DNA of 20,023 nt. Origin: a virus. Position 1 is the stretch's first letter. The number at the start of each line of letters is the position of its first letter. Location of the stretch: positions 1 to 20,023 of the IMG/VR virus record IMGVR_UViG_3300001533_002178. The stretch is one strand, 5' to 3'. The notes under the pieces were generated by a model, which was given only the letters and a program-made list of their open reading frames with translations, was not told the origin of the DNA and did no database searches. This document shows, in pieces, positions 13,296-19,957 of this stretch. The translations under genes and the position numbers were made by a program.

Positions 13296-13325
13296 CCCCG
13301 CCTCCGGAACTTGCCGGAGGCGGGG
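13296..13325 (+). terminator. Strong 12-bp hairpin without a T-run
   Basis: CCCCGCCTCCGG pairs perfectly with CCGGAGGCGGGG around the loop AACTTG. No T-run follows, so classical intrinsic termination is doubtful. It may stabilise the 3' end of the VWA mRNA or mark the 5' end of the next transcript. Confidence 0.4.
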
Positions 13326-13365
13326 CGGGTGCTACAAACCAACCAGGAAGAAAGGTTTATAATCT

Positions 13366-14379
13366 ATGAGATACACAAATAATCGCGGGCTGTCAAACGC
13401 TATCGCAAAGGCAATTGTTGCTTTCAATGAGGATTACGACAAAGTTGGATGGAAAAGCGTTACGACGCTAATCGATTCACCGCGAGCACAACTGCTTCGC
13501 GAGCGTCACAATGACGAAATTACCGAAGACGTATCCGATTTGATCTGGTCGTTTTTCGGAAACATGGGCCACCTCATTGCCGAACGGCATCCGGGCCGAG
13601 ACGTGCTGGCAGAGCAGCGCTTTATCCATAAAGTGTTAGGCAAAGAAATTTCACTTAAACCTGATCGTCTTGAAAAGGACATCGGCTCTGTTCCAATCAC
13701 ATGGACTCTGCGAGACTTCAAGATTACATCCGTATGGGTGTTAAAAGCCTGCATGGAAGGTCGCATCAAAGAAGAGTGGGAAAAGCAGATGAATCTTTAT
13801 GTTTACCTGCTTGAACAGCTCGGCTTTCCGATTTCATCGATTAAACTCGAAGTCATCGGGCGCGACTGGCGCGAGTCGGAGCGCCGGCAATCGCCTTGGA
13901 ATTATCCGCCAACTCAGGCTGATGTCTTTGACGTGCCAATCTGGTCGCGCAAACATCAAGAAACATACATTAACGAGCGCATAAAGCTTTACGAGCAGTG
14001 CGAAGCGCTGGCGGATGACGACCTGCCCAAATGCTCTATGAGCGAGCGCTGGGCTGATCCTGACACATGGGCTGTCGTAAAGAAAAGCACGACCCCAAGC
14101 AAACAGACAGGCTACAGAAAGGCCCTTCCGAAAGCCGGATACTTCAAGAGCAACACAGAGGCAATGAATTTTATCAAAGCCAAACGTCGCCCGAAAGTTA
14201 ACCCGAAGGTTAAATCGAAGTATTCAACGGTCAAGAAGGCCGTTCTTAAGGCGAGAGCTGACGCGGATGATCTGATGGTTGAGTTTCGCAAGGCGGAAAG
14301 CCGTCGTTGCGAGCGCGGCTATTGCAAGGCGGCTCCGTTTTGCAATCAGTTTAAAACCGAAATTAAGCCGGTATTCTAG
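13366..14379 (+). CDS. RecB/Cas4-like PD-(D/E)XK nuclease
   Basis: The product is 337 residues; CCAGGAAGAAAGG lies 10 bases before the ATG. The PD-(D/E)XK core is visible: NMGHLIAERH (66-75), Glu83 in AEQRF, Asp100 in KPDR, and DFK (117-119, the D-x-K end of the motif). A helix follows with WEKQMNLYVYLL, the usual 'QL..Y' element of RecB-family nucleases. Four cysteines, Cys223 (LPKCSMSERW) and Cys315/320/326 (CERGYCKAAPFC), have the one-plus-three layout of iron-sulfur-bound Cas4/AddB-type nucleases. It likely degrades DNA ends to give single strands for the ERF protein downstream. It opens the replication/recombination operon. Confidence 0.85.
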   Translation: MRYTNNRGLSNAIAKAIVAFNEDYDKVGWKSVTTLIDSPRAQLLRERHNDEITEDVSDLIWSFFGNMGHLIAERHPGRDVLAEQRFIHKVLGKEISLKPDRLEKDIGSVPITWTLRDFKITSVWVLKACMEGRIKEEWEKQMNLYVYLLEQLGFPISSIKLEVIGRDWRESERRQSPWNYPPTQADVFDVPIWSRKHQETYINERIKLYEQCEALADDDLPKCSMSERWADPDTWAVVKKSTTPSKQTGYRKALPKAGYFKSNTEAMNFIKAKRRPKVNPKVKSKYSTVKKAVLKARADADDLMVEFRKAESRRCERGYCKAAPFCNQFKTEIKPVF

Positions 14380-14389
14380 GAGGAAGCAA

Positions 14390-14653
14390 ATGAGAAGCCC
14401 AATCCTTGGGGAAATTGTTGAGATTTGGGAAACAATCCCTGATTCAAATGGCGCATTGGAAATGCATCTAGTAGTATGCACATCACCACGCGAGCCGAAT
14501 GGCGAATATTTTAGAGCGATTCATTATCCACATGGAAAGCTTTGCTGTATTCCCATAGATCACATTAATCGAATTCTCGAAGGCGAGGCAGAGGGTCTCG
14601 CTCGGAAAGAATTCACATCAAAAACAGAGAAGGAGAAAAGACATGGCTATTGA
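14390..14653 (+). CDS. Small hypothetical protein
   Basis: The product is 87 residues from ATG 14390, ten bases after the nuclease stop, with TAGGAGGAAGCAA upstream. A beta-rich N-terminal half (GEIVEIWETI; LEMHLVVCTS) leads to YFRAIHYPHGKLCCIPIDHI, like a small barrel, and the C-terminus is basic and charged. No family is recognised. Its last 11 bases overlap the next gene. Its position between nuclease and ERF suggests a recombination accessory role, by context only. Confidence 0.65.
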   Translation: MRSPILGEIVEIWETIPDSNGALEMHLVVCTSPREPNGEYFRAIHYPHGKLCCIPIDHINRILEGEAEGLARKEFTSKTEKEKRHGY

Positions 14654-15083
14654 GCAAAACTACCTGAAAAAACTTCAGGAAATCGAACAGGCACGCGAAT
14701 CGCTGACGGACTTCGAGGTAAAGTTCATTTTCGGCGACGAGCAAGGTCGGCCAATGAAGGAGCGCGAAGGTCTCAGCGATAAGCAAAAGGCAATGATTGA
14801 CCGCATTTACAAAGAGCGCGTTCAGGAGCTTGATCGCGAAGCTGCATCAGTTATCGAGTTCGGAAACAACCGCATTGCCGCCGTTCAGACGGATGGAAGC
14901 AAAGCGTATCGCGTGACCATCGATAACGTGCAGGTCGGGCCGATCATCAACTTCGGTGAAGCCACAAACGTCGTATCGTGGATCAGCACGTCGCTGAATG
15001 AAGCTCACGTCGAAGTTACGGTTCCGGCAGCTAAAGGAGGCGGTGACAATGAGCCTGCTTCGTTTCCGGGCGAAGAAGACTAA
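14643..15083 (+). CDS. Hypothetical protein of recombination operon
   Basis: The product is 146 residues; AGAAGGAGAAAAGAC precedes the ATG. A helical N-terminal half contains GLSDKQKAMIDRIYKERV (about 43-60), a motif seen in several phage proteins of unknown role. A more strand-like second half (AAVQTDGSKAYRVTIDNVQV) and an acidic tail follow. Nothing identifies an enzyme. The 3' end overlaps the next gene by 35 bases, indicating tight coupling with the ERF region. Confidence 0.65.
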   Translation: MAIEQNYLKKLQEIEQARESLTDFEVKFIFGDEQGRPMKEREGLSDKQKAMIDRIYKERVQELDREAASVIEFGNNRIAAVQTDGSKAYRVTIDNVQVGPIINFGEATNVVSWISTSLNEAHVEVTVPAAKGGGDNEPASFPGEED

Positions 15084-15351
15084 AGAAGAAATCCTCTACG
15101 TCGAAACGATATCAGGCGAAGCGTATAACGTCATTGAAAACCTCACAAAGGTTGATGCTGCGCGACGCCTGATACGCGGTGTTGGCTTCCTCGATTACGA
15201 GGAAGTCGCACCGGCTCTTCGGGCGCTTGACGAACTCGCTCGCAAGCTTAGAAAGGTTATGCGGGAAGAGCATCTTGAGCCAACGCCCAAGCAAATTGAA
15301 ACCAAGCTTATCGATCTCATTGAAACAAGAATAAGGAGAGAATATGAATAA
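15049..15351 (+). CDS. Small helical hypothetical protein
   Basis: The product is 100 residues from ATG 15049, with AAAGGAGG (15034-15041) upstream; GTG 15043 is too close to that site. The sequence starts basic (RFRAKKTKEE) and continues with charged helices (APALRALDELARKLRKVMRE). No signature is recognised. Its last bases contain a duplicated ribosome binding site and start codon for the ERF gene, so translation is likely coupled. Confidence 0.65.
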   Translation: MSLLRFRAKKTKEEILYVETISGEAYNVIENLTKVDAARRLIRGVGFLDYEEVAPALRALDELARKLRKVMREEHLEPTPKQIETKLIDLIETRIRREYE

Positions 15352-15370
15352 GGAGAGAATATGAATAAGG
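15330..15370 (+). repeat. Tandem duplication of a ribosome binding site and start codon
   Basis: The 17-base unit AATAAGGAGAGAATATG occurs at 15330-15346 and again at 15347-15363, plus seven bases of a third copy. Each copy carries AAGGAGAG and an ATG. The first ATG opens a six-codon frame (MNKERI, then TGA) that overlaps the second ATG, which starts the ERF gene. Confidence 0.95.
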
Positions 15371-16098
15371 CACATTTTGGACTCATGGCTATACAGAGAA
15401 ATCTGCATGCGCCAAAAAGCCAAAGAAATACTTTCGGGAATTACAATTACCGAAGTTGCGAGGATATCCTTGAGGCGGTTAAGCCGTTGCTTGCAAAAAA
15501 CGAATGCACAATAATCATAAAGGACGAACTTGTGATGGTTGGGGAGCGGGTTTATGTCAAGGCAACGGCCATATTTACAGACGTGGTTAGCGGAGACTCT
15601 GTTGAGGCTTCCGCATACGCCCGTGAGGAGCTTAGCAAGAAGGGGATGGACGCCGCACAGCTTACGGGGGCAACGTCGTCATATGCTCGGAAATACGCCT
15701 TAAACGCGTTGCTCTTGATTGACGACAACAAGGATGCAGATTCAACCAACAAACACGAAAAAGATGATCTTAATTACGAGATTAACTCCGGAAGCGTTGG
15801 GATGGGAAAACCGGCTTCGATAAAGTCGCCGGCTCCGATACCGGCTCCGGCGCCGACTCCGGCTCCTGCTCGAACAGCGCCTGACAAAAACGGCGACACA
15901 TTGCTTGAGGAAAAAACACGCAATGTGATTATCTCAAATTTCGACAACATTGGTGTTGAGATTTGGGATCTAACAAAGCACTGGGGCGATGAAGAGACGT
16001 GGACGAAGGCAAAAAAGCGCGAAATGTTTGACGTTTACAACAAGATCACCAATGAAAAAATCAACTACTCAGTGAAAGATTTCCTTGAAGGGAAGTAA
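15361..16098 (+). CDS. erf: ERF-family single-strand annealing protein
   Basis: The product is 245 residues from ATG 15361. Family marks are the N-terminal NTFGNYNYRSCEDIL (23-37) with VKPLL, and the signature AREELSKKGMDAAQLTGAT followed by SSYARKYALNALLLIDD (about 87-122). A Pro/Ala-rich linker (about 154-173) joins it to a variable C-terminal domain. ERF proteins bind single-stranded DNA as rings and anneal complementary strands during phage recombination and circularisation. With the RecB-like nuclease at 13366 and RusA at 18665 it completes a recombination set. Translation starts from the second copy of a duplicated ribosome binding site, and the gene ends before an attenuator-like terminator. 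Confidence 0.93.
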   Translation: MNKAHFGLMAIQRNLHAPKSQRNTFGNYNYRSCEDILEAVKPLLAKNECTIIIKDELVMVGERVYVKATAIFTDVVSGDSVEASAYAREELSKKGMDAAQLTGATSSYARKYALNALLLIDDNKDADSTNKHEKDDLNYEINSGSVGMGKPASIKSPAPIPAPAPTPAPARTAPDKNGDTLLEEKTRNVIISNFDNIGVEIWDLTKHWGDEETWTKAKKREMFDVYNKITNEKINYSVKDFLEGK

Positions 16099-16113
16099 CC
16101 TGCTGTAGTAGTA

Positions 16114-16170
16114 CCGTCTTGGTGCTAAAGCAACCCGGGAAGACGGCACCTTAATCGGTGTCGTCTTTTT
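16114..16170 (+). promoter_or_regulatory. Attenuator-like terminator with competing upstream hairpin
   Basis: The terminator stem is AAGACGGCACC with GGTGTCGTCTT (16140-16150 with 16157-16167), 11 bp with one G-T pair and a TTAATC loop, running into T residues. Upstream, CCGTCTT (16114-16120) is complementary to AAGACGG (16140-16146), which would block the terminator's 5' arm; a small GGTGC/GC-ACC hairpin sits between. The two folds cannot coexist, as in an attenuator. The site lies between ERF and DnaB. Confidence 0.6.
16140..16170 (+). terminator. Intrinsic terminator between ERF and DnaB
   Basis: An 11-bp stem has a six-base loop and is followed by T residues (16166-16170). It is 41 bases after the ERF stop and 27 before the DnaB start, so read-through would set helicase expression. 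Confidence 0.75.
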
Positions 16171-16197
16171 CATTAATCAGGAAAGGAGCAGTCGTTT

Positions 16198-17610
16198 ATG
16201 CCAGAGAAATCATTGTCCGAAATATCGTCTGAAACATATTTTATCGGATGCGCCATTAAGGATTATTCATTTACACTAAACCTCTGTGATTCAATTGGAT
16301 TTAAGGTGGAATATCTTGAATCACCAACGGCAAAGGCTATCTGGCAGAGCGCAGAGCTTCTCTTTTCGAAAGGCGTGTCGGTCGATATTGCAAGCCTTGT
16401 CGAGCATATTGATGCGGAAGTCGGGCATATCAATGTGGACGCAGCATCATCTTATATGATGAAGGCAATGAGTTTAGTCACCGAACACCACAATTTAACA
16501 CACCACATTTCAATCATTAAGCATAAGTATCGCAGGCGAAACGCCGCTGATGTTTTTGAGTTAGCCATCAAGCGGTTGATCGATAACGAAGACGTAGAGG
16601 ATGTTACATCTCTGGTAATGCACAACCTGGCGAAAATCAAAAGCGAGCTCAATCACTCAAGCGAATCAAAAGCCGATAAGCGCGAGCGAATCAAAGAGCG
16701 TTACACAAACGTTCGCAACAAGGGGGCATCCGGGATTCTGTCAAGATACACGCAACTTCAACAACACCTCACCTCATATCGCTACGGAAAAGTTACCGTC
16801 CTTGCAGCCAGACCAAAGATGGGCAAATCGACGCTGGCGCTTAACGAAGCAGTTTTTACTGCATACACCAATCGAATCCCGACAGCAATATTCTCTATCG
16901 AAATGGATTACGACGAACTGATAGAAAAAGCGGCGTCTGATTTAACTGAAATGGATAATAAAAAACTCAACCTTGGAGAATATAGCACAGAGCAGATCGA
17001 TAAGTTTATGACGAACGGAGTGGACGAGGCGATGTCTGCCCCTCTTTACGTTATAGATGACCCATCGATTACTGTCGAAAGAATATGCTCGAAGACGAGA
17101 GAGCTTGTTGCAGAGCATGGTGTTAAGCTGGTCATCGTTGATTATCTTCAAATCATAAGTTCTACTCCGGGCAGTCGTTTTCAAAGTCGAACATACGAGA
17201 TTGGACATATGACTAACGAGCTGCGAAAACTTGCTAAGGATACCGGCGTTGCGCTTATTCTGCTGTCGCAAATTACGAGGCCACCAAAAGGCAACGGCTA
17301 CGAAACAGATCCGAAAAAGATGCCAATGCCGACAATGAACGATATGCGTGACTCCGGCTCAATCGAGCAAGATGCCTATGCAATCATTATTATTGGGCCG
17401 ACTCAATGTGGGTCTACATCGCCGCCATCATGGCAATTCATAGAACCGTGCTGCGTTCGCGTTGAGGCAAATCGGGGCGGCTCTACAGGTGATTTTGAGT
17501 GCATGTTTAATAAACCGAACAATAAGTTTATGACATATCTCGATTACGAAAATTACCGGCAGACATATTTTGCCAAGCAGACCGCGCAACAAAAGAAAAG
17601 CACGCCATGA
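16198..17610 (+). CDS. dnaB: DnaB-type replicative helicase
   Basis: The product is 470 residues; GAAAGGAGCAG precedes the ATG. The N-terminal helical domain (about 1-105) and a linker lead to the RecA-like ATPase core. Walker A is ARPKMGKST (204-212), and FSIEM (232-236) is typical of DnaB. Walker B is LVIVDYLQ (311-318), and LLSQITR (355-361) plus MRDSGSIEQDA complete the family motifs. It should form the hexameric ring that unwinds the phage replication fork. No primase or helicase loader is recognised in the window, so host factors or genes outside may supply them. Length is normal for the family. The stop overlaps the next gene by four bases. Confidence 0.93.
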   Translation: MPEKSLSEISSETYFIGCAIKDYSFTLNLCDSIGFKVEYLESPTAKAIWQSAELLFSKGVSVDIASLVEHIDAEVGHINVDAASSYMMKAMSLVTEHHNLTHHISIIKHKYRRRNAADVFELAIKRLIDNEDVEDVTSLVMHNLAKIKSELNHSSESKADKRERIKERYTNVRNKGASGILSRYTQLQQHLTSYRYGKVTVLAARPKMGKSTLALNEAVFTAYTNRIPTAIFSIEMDYDELIEKAASDLTEMDNKKLNLGEYSTEQIDKFMTNGVDEAMSAPLYVIDDPSITVERICSKTRELVAEHGVKLVIVDYLQIISSTPGSRFQSRTYEIGHMTNELRKLAKDTGVALILLSQITRPPKGNGYETDPKKMPMPTMNDMRDSGSIEQDAYAIIIIGPTQCGSTSPPSWQFIEPCCVRVEANRGGSTGDFECMFNKPNNKFMTYLDYENYRQTYFAKQTAQQKKSTP

Positions 17611-17927
17611 CAAAAGAGCAGGAACGACAAAGACTCGCGTCAAGAAGGCGCCTTAATAAGCGCTCGACAAGCGAGTGGCTCCAACTGCTTGAGGAAATCA
17701 ACCCGTATACGCTTCGATTAAAAGTAGCATCAATCGTGTGGTGGGATTTTATATCGAATAATCCAGAGGCTGCTGAATTTCGCAAAATTCTTAGACTATG
17801 GAAGGAGGTTTATCATTATCCGAATATGGAAATCGATATATTTAATGCTTTAGTAAAGCTTGGATATCATAAACCTATAGCAAAAAAACGAAGTGTTATT
17901 CCGTCATGGAAAACAAGCCGACAGTAA
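17607..17927 (+). CDS. Hypothetical protein coupled to DnaB
   Basis: The product is 106 residues; the ATG overlaps the last codons of the helicase gene. It begins very basic (KEQERQRLASRRRLNKR), then reads INPYTLRLKVASIVWWDFIS. The 'P.tlR..vA.iVWWDf' segment I associate with uncharacterised phage proteins. A helical rest follows (FRKILRLWKEVYHY) with a basic tail. Overlap with the helicase suggests co-translation and perhaps a helicase- or primase-related role, but no loader motif is visible, so the function stays open. Confidence 0.65.
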   Translation: MTKEQERQRLASRRRLNKRSTSEWLQLLEEINPYTLRLKVASIVWWDFISNNPEAAEFRKILRLWKEVYHYPNMEIDIFNALVKLGYHKPIAKKRSVIPSWKTSRQ

Positions 17928-17943
17928 ACCCAGGAAAATTATT

Positions 17944-18408
17944 ATGAAATCAAAATTCCCAGTAGAAGCCCGCTGTAAAATCGAAGGCATACCAATTCGC
18001 GTGGTACGCCACGAAACAAACGAGGCAATGCGCAAAGAAATTCTCGATTGGTATTCACAGGAAATCAATACGTTCAACAGCAAGGATAAACTTGAAGATG
18101 TTGCTGCAATGACCGTTGGGCAATACGTAGATCATCACCCCGAACTTGTTGTGTTTTTAGGCGATGGAGATCCGAAAAACATCGATGAGCTTATTGGGCA
18201 CGAATCTGTCCATGCAGCACTTGGCGTAATACGACAGCGGCAAATGAACACATTCGATCAGCAAGTGCCGGTGCATATCAATGCGAAATCAAGCAAAGAT
18301 CATCATGGCGTTATCGAAGAAGACCTGTGCGTTTTGGTGGGTCATTTTGTTCAGCTGTTTAAGAAAATGGCTAAAGCGATTAGTGACCATTTGAAAGGAG
18401 AACAATGA
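17944..18408 (+). CDS. HExxH metallopeptidase-like phage protein
   Basis: The product is 154 residues from ATG 17944, after CCAGGAAAATT. A zinc-peptidase motif HESVH is at 86-90 within ELIGHESVHAALG. A Glu-Glu-Asp (125-127) about 35 residues later, in GVIEEDLCVLVGHFVQL, could supply the third zinc ligand. A helix following the second Glu fits short phage HExxH proteins ('HE.vH....  EE..ayl.g.l'). Peptidase activity is inference; many such proteins are uncharacterised and the substrate is unknown. There is no signal peptide. The stop overlaps the next start (ATGA), keeping it in the replication operon. Confidence 0.75.
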   Translation: MKSKFPVEARCKIEGIPIRVVRHETNEAMRKEILDWYSQEINTFNSKDKLEDVAAMTVGQYVDHHPELVVFLGDGDPKNIDELIGHESVHAALGVIRQRQMNTFDQQVPVHINAKSSKDHHGVIEEDLCVLVGHFVQLFKKMAKAISDHLKGEQ

Positions 18409-18668
18409 GAGAAGAAATAACAGATGTTGATCTTGCTATGAGATTCTCTTTCGGAATGATTAAAAAGCTTCGGATGAACGCTGACAAAAAGCACTGGTCA
18501 GTTGTCCCAATCAAAGATCTCGTATTCATGCTTAAGGCAGAAGTTGAAGAATTAGAATCCGCACTTGCCGGCGATGGCGAATGTCCGATTGCTGAATGTT
18601 GGGACATTGGCAACTTTGCTGCGATGATTGCAGATAACCTGAAGCGAAAACAAATGGAGAGCCCGTGA
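18405..18668 (+). CDS. MazG-like NTP pyrophosphohydrolase
   Basis: The product is 87 residues; the ATG overlaps the previous stop, with GAAAGGAGAAC upstream. The helical EVEELESAL segment and ECWDIGNFAAM give Glu46-x2-Glu49 and Glu64-x2-Asp67. This is the ExxE and ExxD metal-binding pattern of all-alpha NTP pyrophosphatases (MazG/dUTPase-2 group). The short length is typical of phage MazG-like proteins, which dimerise or tetramerise. It would hydrolyse a nucleoside triphosphate to monophosphate and pyrophosphate, cleaning or biasing the nucleotide pool. The exact substrate cannot be read from sequence. Its TGA overlaps the GTG of the next gene. Confidence 0.75.
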   Translation: MREEITDVDLAMRFSFGMIKKLRMNADKKHWSVVPIKDLVFMLKAEVEELESALAGDGECPIAECWDIGNFAAMIADNLKRKQMESP

Positions 18669-19084
18669 GCAAAATATCATTTTTCATATCATGTGTTCCG
18701 CCAAAAGCAACGAGTCAGCAAAAAGGCGTAATGGTAATCAACGGAACACCTCGCTACTTCAAGAAGAAGCGCGTCAAGGAGGCCGAAGAATCCATGCTAT
18801 CACTTCTCATGCCCCATCGGCCAGAAATGGCTTTAGAGGGTCCTTTGCGGCTGTTGGTTATATGGACCTACCCGTGGCGCAAATCGGAGTCGAAGAAGCG
18901 TAAAGCGGCTGGCTGGCTGCCCTGCGACACGCGGCCTGACTGCTCGAACCTTGTGAAAATGTTTGAGGACTGCATGACGCGGCTGAATTTCTTCGGAGAT
19001 GACAGTCAAATAACAGATCTTAGATTTGTAAAAGGCTGGGGTGACAAGCCAGGAATTAAAGTTGAGCTAGAGAAATATAATTAG
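18665..19084 (+). CDS. rusA: RusA-family Holliday junction resolvase
   Basis: The product is 139 residues. GTG 18665 overlaps the previous stop, after AATGGAGAGCCC. The RusA layout is clear: basic N-terminal part (RYFKKKRVKEAEE), LRLLVIWTYPWRKSESKKRK, then RPDCSNLVKMFEDCMTRL (90-107) and GDDSQI (111-116). In E. coli RusA the motif is D-x-D-N; here it reads Asp92-Cys-Ser94-Asn, so the second aspartate is Ser, while Lys98, Asp102 and Asp112/113 remain. I recall similar 'PD.sN..K' forms in other phage RusA proteins, so activity is not excluded. It would cut four-way junctions late in recombination. The stop is TAG, and the frame continues open after it. Confidence 0.85.
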   Translation: MSKISFFISCVPPKATSQQKGVMVINGTPRYFKKKRVKEAEESMLSLLMPHRPEMALEGPLRLLVIWTYPWRKSESKKRKAAGWLPCDTRPDCSNLVKMFEDCMTRLNFFGDDSQITDLRFVKGWGDKPGIKVELEKYN

Positions 19085-19297
19085 CAAAAGACAAAGAAGC
19101 GATACTGCTGCTGGAACCAGCGTGATCCGCACCGGATACGGTATGCATCGAAAGAGTGTCTCGACATTGCTCTAGCCTGCCTCAAAGGCTTGATCACTGA
19201 CAGGAGCTTCAACCATTATTATAACCCGAAGCTGTGCAGTCCTGAATGGGCTGAGGGCGTGGAGGATTACGTAGACACTGGAGACTATCGGTTTCTG
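19085..19297 (+). pseudogene. 5'-truncated SleB/CwlJ-like cell-wall hydrolase fragment
   Basis: In frame with the RusA TAG, 70 codons run to a TAA at 19295 with no ATG. The product contains RYCCWNQRDPHR, ALACLKGLITD, NHYYNPKLCSPEW and GDYRFLKL. This series (SCWN.NDPNR, then AL.a..G...D, thYy.p...P.W, G.h.F) is the C-terminal part of SleB/CwlJ-type cell-wall hydrolases. The N-terminal half with the catalytic Glu is missing, replaced by the RusA gene. It is best seen as a remnant of a lysis or endolysin-like gene lost by deletion. Amber readthrough giving a RusA fusion is formally possible but not expected. Confidence 0.65.
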
Positions 19298-19318
19298 AAA
19301 CTGTAAAGGAGAAACAAA

Positions 19319-19957
19319 ATGAACATAACGAACGAATGGCTACAGAAAAACAGAGCGTGTAAGGAGGGAGCTGTTTGGTTCAACGCTCAAGCTGAAATAG
19401 ATGCAAAAACGGTCTTGATGTCGCTTCTTGAACAAGACCATTTCGATTGGGCGAACTGGGCTGTTGTCCGGTTGATGGCACGGAAACAGAGAGTTAAGTA
19501 CGCCATCTATGCGGCTAAAAAAGCGCTTAAAATCTACGAGAGCACGTGTCCAAAAAACAAAGCCCCCCGGGAGGCTATTAAAGCGGCGAAGGCATGTTTT
19601 AAAAATCCGTCAGAGAAAAATAAGACCACCGCCTATGACGCCGCTTATGCCGCCTATGCCGCCGCCTATACTGCTGATACCACCTGTGCCGCCTGTGCCA
19701 CACATGCCGCCGCCTACGCCACCTATACCGCCGCCTATGCTGCTGATACCACCTGCCTGATTACACCTCCCGTTTGCGATGAGGTTGACAATATCCCGCT
19801 GCATGAAGTTGATTCAATTGTCGGCTTTGCGGGCTACACGTTCAGACTGTCAGACGGCACGGAAACAGAGTGGCTTGAGGACTGCCCGTGTCTGATCGAA
19901 GACAAACCTGCCGAGCTGGTTAAGGCGCGGTTTTATGTGGGAGGTGTAGTAGAATGA
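19319..19957 (+). CDS. Ala/Tyr-repeat phage protein
   Basis: The product is 212 residues; AAAGGAGAAAC precedes the ATG. The N-terminal 100 residues are helical, with DWANWAVVRLM, YAIYAAKKALKIYE and PREAIKAAK. This order I know from phage proteins of unknown function related to putative immunity-like repeats. Residues about 105-146 are low-complexity Ala/Tyr/Thr (AAYAAYAAAY type) made by GCCGCCTAT-like DNA repeats and may vary in length between strains. The C-terminal 60 residues form a separate, strand-rich acidic domain (GYTFRLSDGTETEWLED). The repeats produce long false frames on both strands. The stop overlaps the next start. Confidence 0.75.
   Translation: MNITNEWLQKNRACKEGAVWFNAQAEIDAKTVLMSLLEQDHFDWANWAVVRLMARKQRVKYAIYAAKKALKIYESTCPKNKAPREAIKAAKACFKNPSEKNKTTAYDAAYAAYAAAYTADTTCAACATHAAAYATYTAAYAADTTCLITPPVCDEVDNIPLHEVDSIVGFAGYTFRLSDGTETEWLEDCPCLIEDKPAELVKARFYVGGVVE
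19630..19750. repeat. GCC/TAT-rich imperfect trinucleotide/nonanucleotide repeat
   Basis: Imperfect copies of GCCGCCTAT and GCTGATACCACC run through the Ala/Tyr-rich part of the gene at 19319. Repeated blocks such as GCTGATACCACCTG (about 19673 and 19741) suggest internal duplication, so slippage could change the coding length. Confidence 0.75.

Noticed and set aside
19610-19804. Minus-strand Gly/Ile-repeat frame
   Set aside because: It is the reverse reading of the GCC/TAT repeats in the gene at 19319.
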